Source: Capitella teleta
Taxonomy: Eukaryota; Annelida; Polychaeta; Capitellidae
DNA length: 64,000 nucleotides
NCBI GenBank assembly: GCA_000328365.1
Contig: KB295062.1
Location: forward strand, 1-64,000
Direction of reading: 5' to 3'
The notes beneath the pieces are model-generated. The model saw nothing but the letters and a program-made list of their open reading frames with translations, did not search any database and was not told the origin of the DNA. A program made the position numbers and the translations under genes. This document shows, piece after piece, positions 63,200 to 64,000 of this stretch. The stretch's first letter is position 1; the number at the start of each line of letters is the position of its first letter.

Positions 63200-64000
63200 T
63201 ATAGTATTATTGCAGTTGCTTCCAAGTACATGTTCTGAAGCTTGTTGATGATCTAGCTGAAAGGGCTAGAGTGCTACCATATGATGCATGCTAAGCATAA
63301 TGATGATCTACACAACAACATTCCGTGTGAAAAAAAAAGTTTTTGCGAAGAAAAGAGTGTAAAAGGCGCTCCAAACCTTATCGCGGAGGAGTTGCCATTT
63401 AGCGAGCACGTCTTCAGTGGTACGATCTGCTGGCAAATCTCTATCTTTCTCTGCATGAGGGAGCTAACTTTTGATTACAAACAGGGTTTTTCGGTGAAAG
63501 CAGAAAAAAAAAAAAATTCTAAATCCAGAAAAATGTTCCGCAGGCATGTGTGTTGGAATAGCGGGATTCAAAATCTGAGGCGTTATGTAATAAGTTGGTG
63601 GTAAAAATTTGGAACCAAATGATGGTGACGCTACCCATTTCAGCTACATAACAGACAAAGACAGACAACATTGTACGTGGCATAACTTTCAACGTATAGT
63701 TTATTTAAAGAAAATGACTGAATATTGATTTGAATGAGAAAAAAAATAAAGGGGCCATAATTATATCACAGCTTAACTACTTAATGTATCAGTGTTGGTT
63801 TTTATTTTGACATCTTAGGAATTCAACACATTTGGAATCTTATTTGATGGGTGAGAAATTTCATAACACACAAACAACGGGGAAGGTCATCAGGAAAAAA
63901 TAATTTCAAGCCAAATTCAAAATCCGCTTAAATCCTATCCAAATTTTAGGCAGTGTTACAAAAGGATCATCAATAACGCATGATGGGGTTTCTCAGGAGA

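Noticed and set aside
63281-63604. Open frame of 107 codons next to the MITE
   Set aside because: No recognisable domain, and no splice sites, promoter signal or codon bias to support it.

Overview
This is a window of animal nuclear DNA: intron-rich, with canonical GT-AG introns (and at least three apparent GC-AG ones), tRNA-derived SINE and LINE debris, two short terminal-inverted-repeat DNA elements and many microsatellites. Eleven protein genes can be read exon by exon. Each is a single copy of a family that vertebrates usually hold in two or three copies, so this is an invertebrate. It has QPRT and keeps many introns in TUFM, which argues against an insect. A marine invertebrate, possibly early-branching (sponge-like), is my guess, but the species cannot be settled from this sequence. 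No bacterial, phage, CRISPR or LTR/retroviral element was recognised.

Layout (start codon to stop codon): 1-3920 intergenic with a GC-rich block; BCAS3 (-) 3921-10379; TBC1D10 (-) 12188-15329; ATXN2 (+) 19181-24085; a 50-N assembly gap at 25010-25059; QPRT (-) 25854-26887; SHPK (+) 27589-29249; AIP (-) 30152-32003; TUFM (+) 32230-35221; RPL39 (-) 36352-37196; a repeat-rich stretch 37.2-41.9 kb (SINE, LINE reverse transcriptase remnant, unidentified ORF); INPP5K/J-like phosphatase (+) 41943-44189; citron kinase CIT (-) 45232-53722; a hairpin-rich spacer with a mariner-like element; BICDL cargo adaptor (+) 57424-60333; then a long AT-rich tail with an (ATT)n array and a pogo-like MITE.

The genes are not an operon; orientations alternate and each has its own promoter. 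AIP and TUFM start 226 bp apart head to head, so they probably share a bidirectional promoter. Functions span vesicle/cytoskeleton traffic (BCAS3, TBC1D10, BICDL), cytokinesis (CIT), phosphoinositide signalling (INPP5), RNA and translation (ATXN2, TUFM, RPL39), NAD and sugar metabolism (QPRT, SHPK) and an Hsp90 co-chaperone (AIP).

The strongest observation is the gene content itself. From memory of the human map, the relatives of these genes fall on 12q24 (ATXN2, CIT, BICDL1), 16p (ATXN2L, TUFM, QPRT, TBC1D10B, BICDL2), 17p13 (SHPK, INPP5K, AIPL1), 22q12 (TBC1D10A, INPP5J) and 11q13 (AIP, TBC1D10C). The window therefore looks like a piece of an ancestral animal linkage block seen before vertebrate genome duplication, and the divergent CIT/BICDL pair is kept in human. 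No new enzyme system was found. The other items of interest are a cluster of near-perfect hairpins between CIT and BICDL, a five-times repeated 10-mer (CGTTATGATT), and GC-AG introns in three genes.
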